Shown: positions 43,575-55,093, counted from the first letter of the stretch. The stretch: DNA of 64,000 nucleotides from Candidatus Devosia phytovorans (GCA_029202405.1 CP119312.1:3105001-3169000); one strand, 5' to 3'. The notes: a model not told the origin generated them from the sequence alone. Made by a program: numbers and translations.

Positions 43575-44171
43575 CTAGGATTTACTGAGCAGGTTGCGCA
43601 ATTTACCCAAAGCTGTGGCGCTGTCTTCGCGATAGGCAATCGTGCCGGAGAACTCGCCCTCCTTGTCGAGCAGGAAGACCGAGGCGGTGTGATCCATGGT
43701 GTAGCTGCCGTCGTCCAGCGACACCTTGGCAGCATAGACGGCCCAGGCCCTGGTCGCCTTTTCGGTCTCTTCGGGCGTACCGACAAGACCCGTAACATGG
43801 CCGGTCCAGGACACGTAATCCTCCAGCACCGCGGGGGTGTCTCGCTCGGGATCGACGGTCACGAAATAGGCCTTGAGGTCGCTGGCCTCGTCGCCGAGTG
43901 CCTCATACCAGGACGCGATTTCGGCCAGCGAAGTCGGGCAGACTTCGGGGCAATGGGTGAAGCCGAAGAAAAGGAGCGACGGATTGCCGTCGAAGCTTTG
44001 GCGATTGAAAGGTTCGCCGGTAACCGTGGCCAACTGGTAATCGCCATGGCCGAGACCGGCCGCTTCGGCGGTGCGGGAGGTGGCGCTATAGGCATAAAGC
44101 CCGATAGCGCCGACCGCCGCAACGCCCACCAGACCCCACAGGATCATGCGGATGCGCGCAAGATTGGCCAT
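43575..44171 (-). CDS. SCO family copper chaperone (Sco1/SenC/PrrC)
   Basis: About 198 residues. An N-terminal membrane anchor (about residues 8-27) precedes a thioredoxin-like domain with the copper site FGFTHCPEVCPTS (CxxxC) and the distal His in YTMDHTASVF; DPERDTPAVL is also typical. It delivers copper to, or reduces the CuA site of, cytochrome c oxidase from the periplasmic face. ATG 44171 overlaps the PCuAC stop (ATGA); the TTG at 44174 is unlikely. Confidence 0.94.
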   Translation of the reverse strand: MANLARIRMILWGLVGVAAVGAIGLYAYSATSRTAEAAGLGHGDYQLATVTGEPFNRQSFDGNPSLLFFGFTHCPEVCPTSLAEIASWYEALGDEASDLKAYFVTVDPERDTPAVLEDYVSWTGHVTGLVGTPEETEKATRAWAVYAAKVSLDDGSYTMDHTASVFLLDKEGEFSGTIAYREDSATALGKLRNLLSKS

Positions 44172-44677
44172 CAATGCGACCCTTCGGCGCCGTGGTCGCC
44201 ATGATCCATAACTGGTGCGCTATCGGCCGATGGAGACTGGACTGGAAGCGGCACTTCGACGGTGCCGGCCTTTTCAAAGGTCAGCGTGACGGTGACGGTC
44301 TCGCCTTCAACGAAGGCCTGGTTGAGGCCCATGAACATGATGTGGAAGCCACCCGGTTCGAGCGTCACGCTTTCGCCGGCAGGAATGACGAGGCCATCGG
44401 GCAGCTCGCGCATTTTCATGACGTCGCCTTCCATGGCCATTTCATGGATCTGGGTATCGCCTGCGACATCAGAGGTTGCCGAGACGAGGCGGTCGTCTTC
44501 GGTGCCGTTGTTCTTGATGGTGAGGAAGCCGCCGCCGACCGGGGCATTGGGCAGGGTGGCGCGGGTGAAGGGAAGCGAGATGTCGATGTCGCCAAGATGG
44601 ATGACGCCATTGTGGGCGAAGGCGGGGGTAGCAATGAGAAGAGCGGCCACTACGGCGGCGCGAAGCTGACGGATCAT
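44171..44677 (-). CDS. periplasmic copper chaperone PCu(A)C
   Basis: About 168 residues. A signal peptide ends at TPAFA-HNG. The copper-binding pattern H(M)xnM...HxM is visible as IHEMAMEGDVMKM and GFHIMFMGL. The C-terminus adds a His-rich HGDHGAEGSH tail. It passes copper to Sco and to the CuA or CuB centre of the oxidase. It is translationally coupled to the Sco gene. Confidence 0.94.
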   Translation of the reverse strand: MIRQLRAAVVAALLIATPAFAHNGVIHLGDIDISLPFTRATLPNAPVGGGFLTIKNNGTEDDRLVSATSDVAGDTQIHEMAMEGDVMKMRELPDGLVIPAGESVTLEPGGFHIMFMGLNQAFVEGETVTVTLTFEKAGTVEVPLPVQSPSADSAPVMDHGDHGAEGSH

Positions 44678-44728
44678 GATGAGATTTCCGGTTCTTTGGG
44701 GAATTGGTCTGGGGCCAGAGGCCAGGCG

Positions 44729-45112
44729 TCAGACCAGAGCCGGAGGGGCGCGTGAACCGGATGGGGGCGCGGATGGCGCGGGCAGGAAGGCAGGCACCAC
44801 GAGGACAGGCGCTGCGGCCAAAGCGATGCGATCGAGACCGAGCGGCAGGCGATCGAGCGCGGGCAGTGTCAGTTCATGCTTGCCGATGCCGGTAGCCGGG
44901 CATTTGGCGACGGTGATGTCGCTGTCCTCGCCCGTGGACAGGCCGGGGGTACAGAGGACCCAGCCGACGGTAGTGGTCGAATAGCCCAGTTCCTCGAAGG
45001 CGAGCTGGCTGGCACGCGCCTGATGCAGCGGCATCAGCATGGTCAGCAAATAGATGGCGAGCACGGCCAGGGCCGTCCCGATCTCTTTGCCGATGTTGCG
45101 CGTCGTGAGCAT
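44729..45112 (-). CDS. small membrane protein, DUF2946-like, in a copper operon
   Basis: 127 residues. An N-terminal hydrophobic helix (ALAVLAIYLLTMLMPL) precedes a probably periplasmic part with two spaced cysteines (WVLCTPG and VAKCPATG), and the chain ends in a Pro/Ala-rich hydrophobic segment. Size, cysteine spacing and position directly before PCuAC-Sco resemble DUF2946 proteins found with copper genes, but the match is from memory. It is probably co-transcribed with the two chaperones. Confidence 0.6.
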   Translation of the reverse strand: MLTTRNIGKEIGTALAVLAIYLLTMLMPLHQARASQLAFEELGYSTTTVGWVLCTPGLSTGEDSDITVAKCPATGIGKHELTLPALDRLPLGLDRIALAAAPVLVVPAFLPAPSAPPSGSRAPPALV

Positions 45113-45191
45113 GGCGTGTGTTCTAGAAGGCTTTCAGCAAGCGCTCAATGGCCGTGTTTGTCGCGGGTGGAACCACTTTGTTGAAAGCGCG

Positions 45192-46103
45192 CTAGACGCT
45201 GGGCGCGTAGGTTTCGCTGCACAGCGCGATAAAACTCTTCATGGCGGCCGACAGCGGGCTGGTCTTGCGCCGGGCGACAAGCAGCTGGCGCAGAGCCCAT
45301 GGCTCGCCGAGCGGGGCGCAGACAAGATCGGTGCCGGCGAGGAGATGCAGGCTCGTCGAGCGCAGGAAGCCGATGCCAAAGCCCGCTTCGACCATGCGGA
45401 CGAGCGCTGGGAAGCTTTCGACGCGCAGGTTTTCGATCAGCGGCTTGCCGGCCTGCTCCGCAGCTTCGCCGAGCAGGCGATTGAGCGAGCCGACCTGATG
45501 CACGCCGACCATGGAATGGTCGATGACCTGGGTGAAGGCGATGTTCTTGCGCGGCTCTATGCTGGCGGCGAGCGGGTGATCAGGCGGAGCGAGCACCCAG
45601 ATGCGGTCATCTTCGAAGGGTTTGATCTCGAAACGGGTGAAATCGTAATTGTCCGAGACAATGGCGATATCCGCCCTGCCCTCGTCGAGCGCCAGCAGCG
45701 CCTTGGCGGCGCCCATCTCCTGAATATCGAGACTGATGCCCTCGTGTTTCGCCGCATATTTTGCGAGCAGTTCGGGCAAGCGTCCGGTGAGCGCCGAGCT
45801 GGTGCAGGCGAGGCGCAGGCTGCCACGCAGGCCGGCGCCGAAATCGGCCATGACCACGTCGAGATCGGCGATGGCCCGCAGTACGGTGCGGCAACCCTCG
45901 GCATAGGCTTCGCCGGCGCTGGTGAGCTTGACGCCTTGCGCCGAGCGATCGAACAGGACCACGCCGAGCCGGCTTTCGAGATCGGAGACGCGCCGGCTGA
46001 CGGCGGACGAGGCAATGCCCTCGCGCTCGGCTGCGCGGCCGATCGAGCCGGTTTCTGCCAAAAGAAGAATAAGTCGCGCCGTAACGCTGTCGAAAGGTGC
46101 CAT
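45192..46103 (-). CDS. LysR-family transcriptional regulator
   Basis: About 303 residues. The N-terminal helix-turn-helix is clear (ETGSIGRAAEREGIASSAVSRRVSDLE, residues about 15-41), followed by a periplasmic-binding-like effector domain. It lies 32 bases after the TauE/SafE gene on the same strand, so it may control that exporter. ATG 46103 has a GGGAGA site. Confidence 0.9.
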   Translation of the reverse strand: MAPFDSVTARLILLLAETGSIGRAAEREGIASSAVSRRVSDLESRLGVVLFDRSAQGVKLTSAGEAYAEGCRTVLRAIADLDVVMADFGAGLRGSLRLACTSSALTGRLPELLAKYAAKHEGISLDIQEMGAAKALLALDEGRADIAIVSDNYDFTRFEIKPFEDDRIWVLAPPDHPLAASIEPRKNIAFTQVIDHSMVGVHQVGSLNRLLGEAAEQAGKPLIENLRVESFPALVRMVEAGFGIGFLRSTSLHLLAGTDLVCAPLGEPWALRQLLVARRKTSPLSAAMKSFIALCSETYAPSV

Positions 46104-46135
46104 GTCGTCTCCCGCCGGCACCATACTCATCCGCG

Positions 46136-46873
46136 TCAGATCAGCAAGGAAATGCCGCGAGCCAAGTAATAAATGCCCACAGCCGTGACGAGAAGACGGG
46201 TCCAGGACTTGAAATTGGCATCGGTCAGACGCTGCAGGACCCAGTGACCGGCACTGGTGCCGAGGATGGCGAAGGGCGCGGCAACGGCGACCCAGGCCCA
46301 TTCGAAACCGGTGAGGATGGCGGTCGACTGCCAGTAGAAGATGATCTTGGCGGTGTGATTGACCACCTGCGCCGCCGCCTTTGTGGCGATGATGGCGCGG
46401 CGATCCATCGGGGTGCGGATGAAAAACATGTCGATGGTGGGACCAGCAACACCGACGCCGAGGTTCACGCCGCCGCCGAGAAAGCCGCAGATGAAGGCGT
46501 GATGCGGCTTGCTGGCATCGAGCGCCAGCCAGGATTGCGGAATCCAGAGCAGGATTGGCAGGAGCCCGATGACGATACAGACCGTCGCCAGATCAGGCGT
46601 GTAGCGCACGACGAAGAGAATGGCGCCAACGGTGAGCAGGCCCGCCGTCATTATGGAGAGCACTTTCCAGTCGATATAGGCGCGCGACATGAAGGCGCGC
46701 GAGCTATTGGCGATGAGCTGGATGGCCCCCTGCACGGCGATGGCGGTGCCCACTGGCAAGAGCAGCAGCAGGATGCCCAGGAGGATCAGCCCGCCAGCCA
46801 TGCCGAAAATGCCTGAGAGCATGGAGTTGAAGAAAACCGCCACGAGCAGTGCGGCGGCGATGGACAGGCTCAT
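46136..46873 (-). CDS. TauE/SafE family anion exporter
   Basis: About 245 residues with seven to eight membrane helices. The repeat motif is visible as GIFGMAGGLILLG near the start and GGGVNLGVGVAGPTIDMFF in the second half, the typical two-fold repeat of the family. Members export sulfite, sulfoacetate or related anions; the substrate here is unknown. It is followed by a LysR-type regulator. Confidence 0.88.
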   Translation of the reverse strand: MSLSIAAALLVAVFFNSMLSGIFGMAGGLILLGILLLLLPVGTAIAVQGAIQLIANSSRAFMSRAYIDWKVLSIMTAGLLTVGAILFVVRYTPDLATVCIVIGLLPILLWIPQSWLALDASKPHHAFICGFLGGGVNLGVGVAGPTIDMFFIRTPMDRRAIIATKAAAQVVNHTAKIIFYWQSTAILTGFEWAWVAVAAPFAILGTSAGHWVLQRLTDANFKSWTRLLVTAVGIYYLARGISLLI

Positions 46874-46957
46874 CGGGTCATCCTTTTGTCACAGGACCTT
46901 CATGCGCCCGGAAAAAACCGGGCGCCATGACGGATGCGGCAAGAGGGGGTGCCGAAG

Positions 46958-48256
46958 CTATTTCGCGAGATCTGGGAAATAGTCGCGGGCTGTTGGCGCC
47001 AGCAGTTCGGGGTCGTCGCCCAGCTTGATGGTCATCAGGTCGCCGATGCAGGCACCCATGACATGAGGCAGACCTTCCAGCCGGAAGACCGCTGCGCCAC
47101 CGGGGGCAAAGCGAATGGCGAGATAGTCTGACGTCGTTTCGTCGAGGCCGCAGTCCTCTTCGAACTCAGGATCGATGGGCGCGCGCGCCTTGACGAAATC
47201 CACGAGGTCCTGATCGGCCTTCCAATAGTAGTTGCCGGGCCAAACCTGAGCGTCGGCGGGATCGACCTCGGCATCCCAGTCCAGACGGCTACTGGTCGGG
47301 ACCCAGCCGATAAAGACGCCGGCCAGCGGAAAGGTTTCTCCGGTCTTTACGTCGAGATTGTAGCTGTCGGAATGGTTGTAGGGATGGGCGCCACCACAGA
47401 AAGTGCTGCCACTTTCGGTCCAGCTGATGACCTCGGGCGAGAGATAGTTGACCTCGATGGTTTCGCTATCGTAATCGCCCAGTGTACCGCGCCCGAAGCC
47501 GATCATGCTCTGGGTGGCGCCAAAGGCGGCGTAGACCTGGGACAGGCAATCGAAGGCCGCGGTATTGATGATGGTGTGGCGGATTTCAAGCGCCTGGTTG
47601 ACCGGGTCCGAAGGCGAGCCGTCGGCTAGTTCCTGCACGCGCGGAAAAGCGAATTTGGTGCGCGGATCGGAGACATAGACGAAGGTCGAACCTTCGATCT
47701 CCTGCTCCGGGCTGGCTACGAAGGGCACTTCCTGCTTGGCGAATTCGTAGGGCGCGGTATCGGGATTGAAGCTGCGTTCGCCGTTGCCGATCAGGCTGAT
47801 CGCACTTTCACGAATGCTGGCCGGGGTGACGTCTTCGTCTTCGGGAAGGGTGCGTTGGCCAATGCGCTCGAGCGCTATGTCGAGCACCTTGCCTGACTTG
47901 CCTGTCGGCTCCCAGGTGCCGGTGAGATAGTAGCCGCCGTCGCCGGGCCGGACCGTCCAGATTGCGCCCATGGGCGGGTTCAGCACATTGCCATCGGCAT
48001 CGGCCTCGCAGGTATCCTCGGTGCAGGGCGCTTCTTCCATCATGAGCACGGGCGTTCCGATACGGCCCATGAAGGTCAGCGGAATGTCGCCGCCCTTGCT
48101 TAGGTAGCTGTAGCGGCCGACCATCTTGCCGTCGATCTCGGAGGCGAGCTCGACCACGACCTGGTGGCTGCCAATTGTGCCCTTGTAGGTGATGGCATCC
48201 AAGGCGATGACGGGTGTGGTGGTCAGCAAGACGGCGGCAAGGGCAATAAGGCGCAT
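46958..48256 (-). CDS. secreted protein of unknown function (DUF3298-like C-terminal part)
   Basis: About 432 residues with a signal peptide (cleavage near TPVIA-LDAI). The first 130 residues look like a beta-rich domain about binding or measuring (TYKGTIGSHQVVVELAS). Residues 190-430 contain STFCGGAHPYNHSDSYNLD and GETFPLAGVF, reminiscent of the DUF3298/PdaC-like domain. Four cysteines suggest disulfides. It is periplasmic or surface exposed. It stands alone. Confidence 0.65.
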   Translation of the reverse strand: MRLIALAAVLLTTTPVIALDAITYKGTIGSHQVVVELASEIDGKMVGRYSYLSKGGDIPLTFMGRIGTPVLMMEEAPCTEDTCEADADGNVLNPPMGAIWTVRPGDGGYYLTGTWEPTGKSGKVLDIALERIGQRTLPEDEDVTPASIRESAISLIGNGERSFNPDTAPYEFAKQEVPFVASPEQEIEGSTFVYVSDPRTKFAFPRVQELADGSPSDPVNQALEIRHTIINTAAFDCLSQVYAAFGATQSMIGFGRGTLGDYDSETIEVNYLSPEVISWTESGSTFCGGAHPYNHSDSYNLDVKTGETFPLAGVFIGWVPTSSRLDWDAEVDPADAQVWPGNYYWKADQDLVDFVKARAPIDPEFEEDCGLDETTSDYLAIRFAPGGAAVFRLEGLPHVMGACIGDLMTIKLGDDPELLAPTARDYFPDLAK

Positions 48257-48317
48257 GAAAAGTTCCTAAGTTTGCCAGCAGCTTAGCGAAGTTGAGTGGT
48301 TTGCCAAGAAGGAAGAA

Positions 48318-48365
48318 TACCCCCACCTAACCTCCCCCTGAAAAGGGGGAGGTTAGGTGGGGGTA
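48318..48365. repeat. 48-bp perfect palindrome, 22-bp stem with GAAA loop
   Basis: The left arm (48318-48339) is identical to the left arm of the element at 39561; the right arm (48344-48365) is its exact reverse complement. The RNA would fold into a 22-bp hairpin closed by a GNRA-type GAAA tetraloop. It looks like a collapsed copy of the 117-bp element. It lies between the secreted protein and the ABC exporter end. Confidence 0.7.
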
Positions 48366-48388
48366 CCCAACAAGGACTCGTCTTCGCC

Positions 48389-50287
48389 CTATGTACTCGC
48401 TGCCTTCGCATTGGCCTGGGCTACCAGTTCGTCGGGGATGTCGTCGAAGCTGGCGTAGTTCATGTTGTAGAGGCGGGAGTAGAGGCCGCCGAGTCCCATG
48501 AGCTCGTCGTGATTGCCCTCTTCGATCTTTTCGCCGCTCTGCAGGACGATGATGCGATCGGCGCCACGGATGGTGGCGAGGCGATGGGCGATGACGAGGC
48601 CGGTGCGGCCTTCGAGGAGGATTTCGAGCGCCTTCTGGATCTGGCGCTCGGTATAGCTGTCGATGTTGGCGGTGGCTTCGTCGAGGACGAGGATTTTCGC
48701 GTCGGCAACAAGGGCGCGGGCAAAGCTCAGCAGTTGGCGTTGGCCGAGGGAGAGGTTGGAGCCGCGCTGTTCGAGGCGGCTGTCATAACCGCCTGGCAGG
48801 CGGGTGATGAAATCATGCGCGCCGACGGCCTTGGAGGCGGCGATGACGTCCTCGCGGGTGGCCGAGGTCTTGTTGTAGCGGATGTTGTCAAAGACCGTGC
48901 CGGTGAAGAGGAAGGGTTCCTGCAGCACCATGGCGACCTGTTCGCCCAGCGACTCCTGGGTGACATTGCGCACGTCATAGCCGCCGACGAGGACCGCGCC
49001 CTGCTGGACTTCGTAGAAGCGATGCACGAGCGCCATGGCGCTGGTCTTGCCCGAGCCGGTGGGACCCACGAGCGCGACCGTCTCGCCCGGATTGACGCGG
49101 AAGGAGACGTGTTTCAGCACGGGGCGATCCGGGTCGTAGCCGAAGACCACGTCGTTGAAGGCGACCGAACCGTCCATGTCGCCGGTCAGGACCAGGGCGT
49201 CGGGCTTGTCGGTAATGGTCACCGGCAGGTCGAGCACTTCGGTGATGCGGCGGCCCGAGGTCATAGCGCGCTGCATGATGGAATATTGCATGGTGAGCGA
49301 GCGGATCGGATCGAAGAAGCGCTGGATGTAGAAGAGGAAGGCGACGATGACGCCGACCTGCAGGCTGCCATTGAGCACCAGCGAGCCGCCGACCAGCACG
49401 ACCGTGGCCATGGAGATGCCGGTGAGGCTGTCGACGATGGGTACCATGACCTGGGCAAATTTCGAGCCGGTCAGCTGGGTGCGCAGGTTATGGTGCGCCT
49501 TGTCGTCATAGAGATCGAAATTGACCTTCTGGCGATCGAGGTTCTGCACGGTGCGGACGCCATTGATGCCTTCGGCCATGGCACCATTGGTCAGCGAATT
49601 GGTTTCATGCGCGGCCCAGAAGGCGCGCTTGGCCGGCGGCAGCCAGAAGATGCGAACGATAAAGAGCACCGGCATGGTGATGAGCGTCAGAAGGCCCAGC
49701 CAGGGATCAAGGCTGAGCAGCACGATGATGATGCCGAAGAGCAGGACGATGTCGCCGACCGAGATCACCGAGGTTTCGAGGAATTCCTGCATGGAATTGA
49801 CGTCGCCCTGCAGGCGGCTCATCAGGCGACCGACTTCAGTCTTGTCCATGAAGCTCAGCGAGACGCGCTGGAGTTGGGCGAACATGGCGCGCCGCATGTC
49901 GAAAAGCACGTTTTCGGCGACGGCGCCGACCTGGCTTTCCTGGATATAGGAGGCGAGAAAATTGAGCAGCACGACCACGGCAAAGGCCAGCATGGCCCAG
50001 AGCAGGTTGCTGGCGGTGCCGCCGGGGACCAAGGCGCCATCGATGGCCCAGCCAATGATCAGTGGAATGGCGAGCTGGGTGAAGGTGAAGAGCAGCACGG
50101 CGCCGACCGAGAGATAGATCTTGTGGCGATAGGGCTTCACGAAGGCCCAGATGCGGCGCACGGTCTTGGGGTCATAGGCCTTGCCGAAGACCTCTTCCTC
50201 GATCTTGTGGCTGCCCACGGAGGCGCGCGGCGGGCGCTGGCCGGGGAAGCTGGCGGTGTCGCGTTCGTCGTCCTCGATCACGCTCAT
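48389..50287 (-). CDS. ABC exporter half-transporter with canonical ATP site
   Basis: About 632 residues. A helical cytosolic lead is followed by six membrane helices (about 55-340) and an ATPase domain with the Walker A motif GPTGSGKTS, signature LSLGQRQ, Walker B ILVLDEATANID (catalytic Glu present) and switch IAHRLATIR. It is a type IV ABC exporter (MsbA/BmrD-like). It overlaps its partner gene by four bases (ATGA), so the two probably form a heterodimer. The substrate may be lipid or drug. Confidence 0.92.
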   Translation of the reverse strand: MSVIEDDERDTASFPGQRPPRASVGSHKIEEEVFGKAYDPKTVRRIWAFVKPYRHKIYLSVGAVLLFTFTQLAIPLIIGWAIDGALVPGGTASNLLWAMLAFAVVVLLNFLASYIQESQVGAVAENVLFDMRRAMFAQLQRVSLSFMDKTEVGRLMSRLQGDVNSMQEFLETSVISVGDIVLLFGIIIVLLSLDPWLGLLTLITMPVLFIVRIFWLPPAKRAFWAAHETNSLTNGAMAEGINGVRTVQNLDRQKVNFDLYDDKAHHNLRTQLTGSKFAQVMVPIVDSLTGISMATVVLVGGSLVLNGSLQVGVIVAFLFYIQRFFDPIRSLTMQYSIMQRAMTSGRRITEVLDLPVTITDKPDALVLTGDMDGSVAFNDVVFGYDPDRPVLKHVSFRVNPGETVALVGPTGSGKTSAMALVHRFYEVQQGAVLVGGYDVRNVTQESLGEQVAMVLQEPFLFTGTVFDNIRYNKTSATREDVIAASKAVGAHDFITRLPGGYDSRLEQRGSNLSLGQRQLLSFARALVADAKILVLDEATANIDSYTERQIQKALEILLEGRTGLVIAHRLATIRGADRIIVLQSGEKIEEGNHDELMGLGGLYSRLYNMNYASFDDIPDELVAQANAKAAST

Positions 50288-52218
50288 TGGGCGGCCTCCC
50301 CGATCTCGATGTCATCCGCGGGGCGGGTCTGCAGGTCAAACAGCGCGCGATAGCGGCCGTTGTGGGCGAGCAGTTCGTCGTGGCTGCCGCGTTCGACGAC
50401 GCGGCCATCCTCAAGGAAGAGGATGGTATCGGCATGCATGAGCGAAGACAGGCGATGGGCGATGATGATGGTCACCCGGTCCCTGGCGAAGCGGCGCATG
50501 GCCGAGCGGATGCGGTGCTCGGTGCCGGCGTCGATGGCGGCGGTTGAATCGTCGAAGACCATCACGGCCGGTTTCATGACCAGGGTGCGGGCGATCGACA
50601 GACGCTGGCGCTGGCCGCCGGAAAGGGAGACGCCGCGTTCGCCGACGACGGTGTCATATTCAGCCGGCAGGCCCATGATGTAATTGTGCAGCTGGGCGCT
50701 TTCGGCGGCGTTTTCGATCTTGGTTTCCTTGGCCCAGGGATCGCCATAGGCGATGTTGTTCTCGATCGTCGTGGTGAAGAGGAAACTGTCCTGCTGCACC
50801 ACGGCGACATTGCGCCGGAGGCTTTCGAGCGTCACGTCGCGAACGTCCTGGGCGTCGATCGAGACCTTGCCCGAGGTCACGTCGTAGAAGCGCGAGATGA
50901 GGTGGGCGAGGGTCGACTTGCCCGAACCCGGCGCGCCGACGATGCCGATAGTCTGGCCCTTGTGAGCCTCGAAGCTGATGCCATTGAGTGTCGAATGGGT
51001 GGCACCGGGATAGGCGAAGTAAACATTCTCGAAGCGCAGCGTGCCTTCGGTGACCTGCATCGGGACGGCGTCCGGCTTGTCCTCGATCTCGACGGCATGG
51101 TCGAGGAAGGCATAGAAGCGCTCGCCGCAGGTCTGGGCGCGGGCGAAGGAATTGACCATCAGGCCGAGCTGGCGCACCGGCATCTGCAATATGGTCATGA
51201 ATGTCAAAAAGCTGGCGAGCGTTCCGACGCTCATCTCGCCAGCGATAACCTTGTTGCCGCCGAACCAGAGCACGAGGCCCATGGCGGCGAAGAAGGAAAA
51301 GGTCATCATCGACGTATTGCGGACGCGGACCATGACGCGCTCATGGGCCAATTCGAGCGCCGAGGCCGAGGATTCGTCGAACTTTTCCAGCTCGTGCTTC
51401 TGCCCGGAAAAGGCACGGACAACGCGAATGCCGCCGAGGTTTTCTTCCATGACGCGGGTCAACACCGATAGCCGTTCCTGCAGCACCAGCCAGGTCTTGC
51501 GCAGGGTGAGCTGGGCGACCGAAGAGCGCCAGGCGACGAAGGGCACAAAGCTCAGCGCCAGCAGACCCAGCAGCACATCGGTGGTCAGCAGCATGATGGC
51601 ACCGACGCCGATCAGCACCGCCAAGAGGATGGTGCGGACGAAGCCGGTGGAAAAGAACATGCGCAAGCCATCGAGGTCGAGCAGGCCGAGGGTGATCAGA
51701 TCGCCCGAATGCACGCGGTCGTGATAGGAATAGGAGAGGCGTTGCACCTTGTCGTAAAAGGCAAGGCGCAGTTCATAGCCGACGCGGTGGCCGACGCTTT
51801 CGGAAAAGTAGTTCTGCACCAGTGTGAAGAGACCGCGGGCCACCGACAGGCAGAGCAAGGTCATGGCGCTCCAGAACAGGGCGTGTTGCGCTGCGCCATC
51901 CTGCGACCCCATGGTCAGACCAGAGGCTTGATCCACCGCCTGGCCGAGCACGCGCGGGATCATCAGCTGCAAGACCGAGGCCAGGATTGTGCCGCCGATG
52001 GCAAGACTGGCCTGCCAGGGGTGACGGAAAGAATAGAGCGTGATCCGCGTCAGCGGCCCCAAGCCCTTGCCGGCATGTGCGGCTGCTACGTGAGCTCGTG
52101 CATCGCCGCGTGAACGGTCGCGGTTACCCGTGTCCCTGGTCAAGGAAGGAATCCAGACTTCAATATGTGTGTGGGTCCGAGCGGGCAGCAGGTAGGCGGC
52201 AGCCGGGAGCGCGGACAA
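50284..52218 (-). CDS. ABC exporter half-transporter with degenerate ATP site; start uncertain
   Basis: About 644 residues at most. The ATPase domain has the Walker A motif GAPGSGKST, signature LSGGQRQ and Walker B VMVFDDSTAAID. The catalytic Glu is replaced by Asp, as in one half of heterodimeric exporters such as BmrC/BmrD and TM287/288. Six membrane helices lie between about 70 and 370. No good ATG or GTG exists near the 5' end: the frame opens with TTG 52218, other in-frame TTGs are at 52143 and within GKGLGPL, and none has a strong ribosome site. The first gene of the pair. Confidence 0.85.
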   Translation of the reverse strand: MSALPAAAYLLPARTHTHIEVWIPSLTRDTGNRDRSRGDARAHVAAAHAGKGLGPLTRITLYSFRHPWQASLAIGGTILASVLQLMIPRVLGQAVDQASGLTMGSQDGAAQHALFWSAMTLLCLSVARGLFTLVQNYFSESVGHRVGYELRLAFYDKVQRLSYSYHDRVHSGDLITLGLLDLDGLRMFFSTGFVRTILLAVLIGVGAIMLLTTDVLLGLLALSFVPFVAWRSSVAQLTLRKTWLVLQERLSVLTRVMEENLGGIRVVRAFSGQKHELEKFDESSASALELAHERVMVRVRNTSMMTFSFFAAMGLVLWFGGNKVIAGEMSVGTLASFLTFMTILQMPVRQLGLMVNSFARAQTCGERFYAFLDHAVEIEDKPDAVPMQVTEGTLRFENVYFAYPGATHSTLNGISFEAHKGQTIGIVGAPGSGKSTLAHLISRFYDVTSGKVSIDAQDVRDVTLESLRRNVAVVQQDSFLFTTTIENNIAYGDPWAKETKIENAAESAQLHNYIMGLPAEYDTVVGERGVSLSGGQRQRLSIARTLVMKPAVMVFDDSTAAIDAGTEHRIRSAMRRFARDRVTIIIAHRLSSLMHADTILFLEDGRVVERGSHDELLAHNGRYRALFDLQTRPADDIEIGEAAQ

Positions 52219-52292
52219 ATCAACTCGCGTTGATAATCAACGCCCATTCGCCCTGCCATTCAAGACGGAATCAACGCAAAAAGCGCAAGAAA

Positions 52293-53266
52293 CTATGGCG
52301 TGACGTTGAGCTCGGGATAGATCAGCGCCGAACACTGCCGGTTCTGGGCATCAAGCAGGGCCTGTTCATCGGCAGAGACCATGCCGGTCTCGATGGCGCT
52401 CCAGAGATCATTGGTCTTCACGCCCTCGAGACCGCATTGGCAATAGGTCACGCACATATCCGCCGAGGTGCCGCCGGCTTCGCAGCTCGACTGGCAGGAG
52501 CGCAGGAAATCGGGGTCGCGCATGGCAAGTTGCGGCTGGAGAATTTGCGCGGCCGGATAGACGAGGCCGAGCAGGATCGGCTGGTGCAGCAGATAGATCA
52601 GCAGGCTCCAGCGGCCGAGAAAGGCCAAGAGACGCGGCAGCCGGCCAGTCGGGGCGATGGCGGCGAGTTTTGTGGCTAGGCTGGATGCGAGGACCAGGCG
52701 CATGGCGATGATGCCGATGAGGACGGCACCGAACCAGGGAAAGACCGGAACGAGATCATTGGTCGGCGGCGGGATCTGCCAGAAGCCAAGCCAAGACCAT
52801 TGCTTTTCGTTGAACAGGGCGTGGGAGAAAAAGAAGGTCGGCAGGATGAAGGCCAGAGCCGCGATGATCAGCAGCCAGAGCGGGGCGCGGACGAAGGCCA
52901 GGCCCAAGAGGCTGAAGAGCGCAATGGCGTGCAGCACGCCGAAATAGACGAAGCTGACCGGGAAAGCGAAATACGTCGCCACGGTGATGATCAGCGCGCC
53001 AGCGGCAAGAAAAGCCCAGCGGCGCCAGAAGCTGCGCCAGCGAATCCCATTGCCGTGGCCGAGCACCAGACCGACACCGACGAGGAAGAGGAAGGCCGCC
53101 AGGATGGTGCGGGCGATGATAACCCAGTTCTGGTCATAACCGACATCGGCGGCGATGAAGCGGAAATAGCTCAGGTCCCAGCAGAAGTGGTAGGCCACCA
53201 TGGCGATGATGGCGACACCGCGGGCAATATCGACCACGGCAAAGCGGGGGCGCTTGACCACGTCCG

Positions 53267-53270
<4 letters not shown>
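52293..53270 (-). CDS. DUF1624 (acyltransferase-3-like) membrane protein with cysteine-rich tail
   Basis: About 325 residues with eight membrane helices. The opening FAVVDIARGVAIIAMVAYHFCWDLSYF (two parts: about 10-22 and 23-36) is the DUF1624/heparan-glucosaminide-acetyltransferase-like signature. After the last helix comes a tail of about 85 residues with twin CX3C pairs (CQSSC and CVTYC) plus CQC and a final QC. The tail is unusual and probably lies in an oxidising compartment. The start overlaps the recQ stop by four bases. Confidence 0.85.

Positions 53271-55093
<1,823 letters not shown>

Noticed and set aside
48296..50353. 685-codon plus-strand open frame antisense to the ABC exporter
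   Set aside because: The exporter on the minus strand has all ABC motifs; the antisense frame is Asp/Gly/His-rich without motifs.
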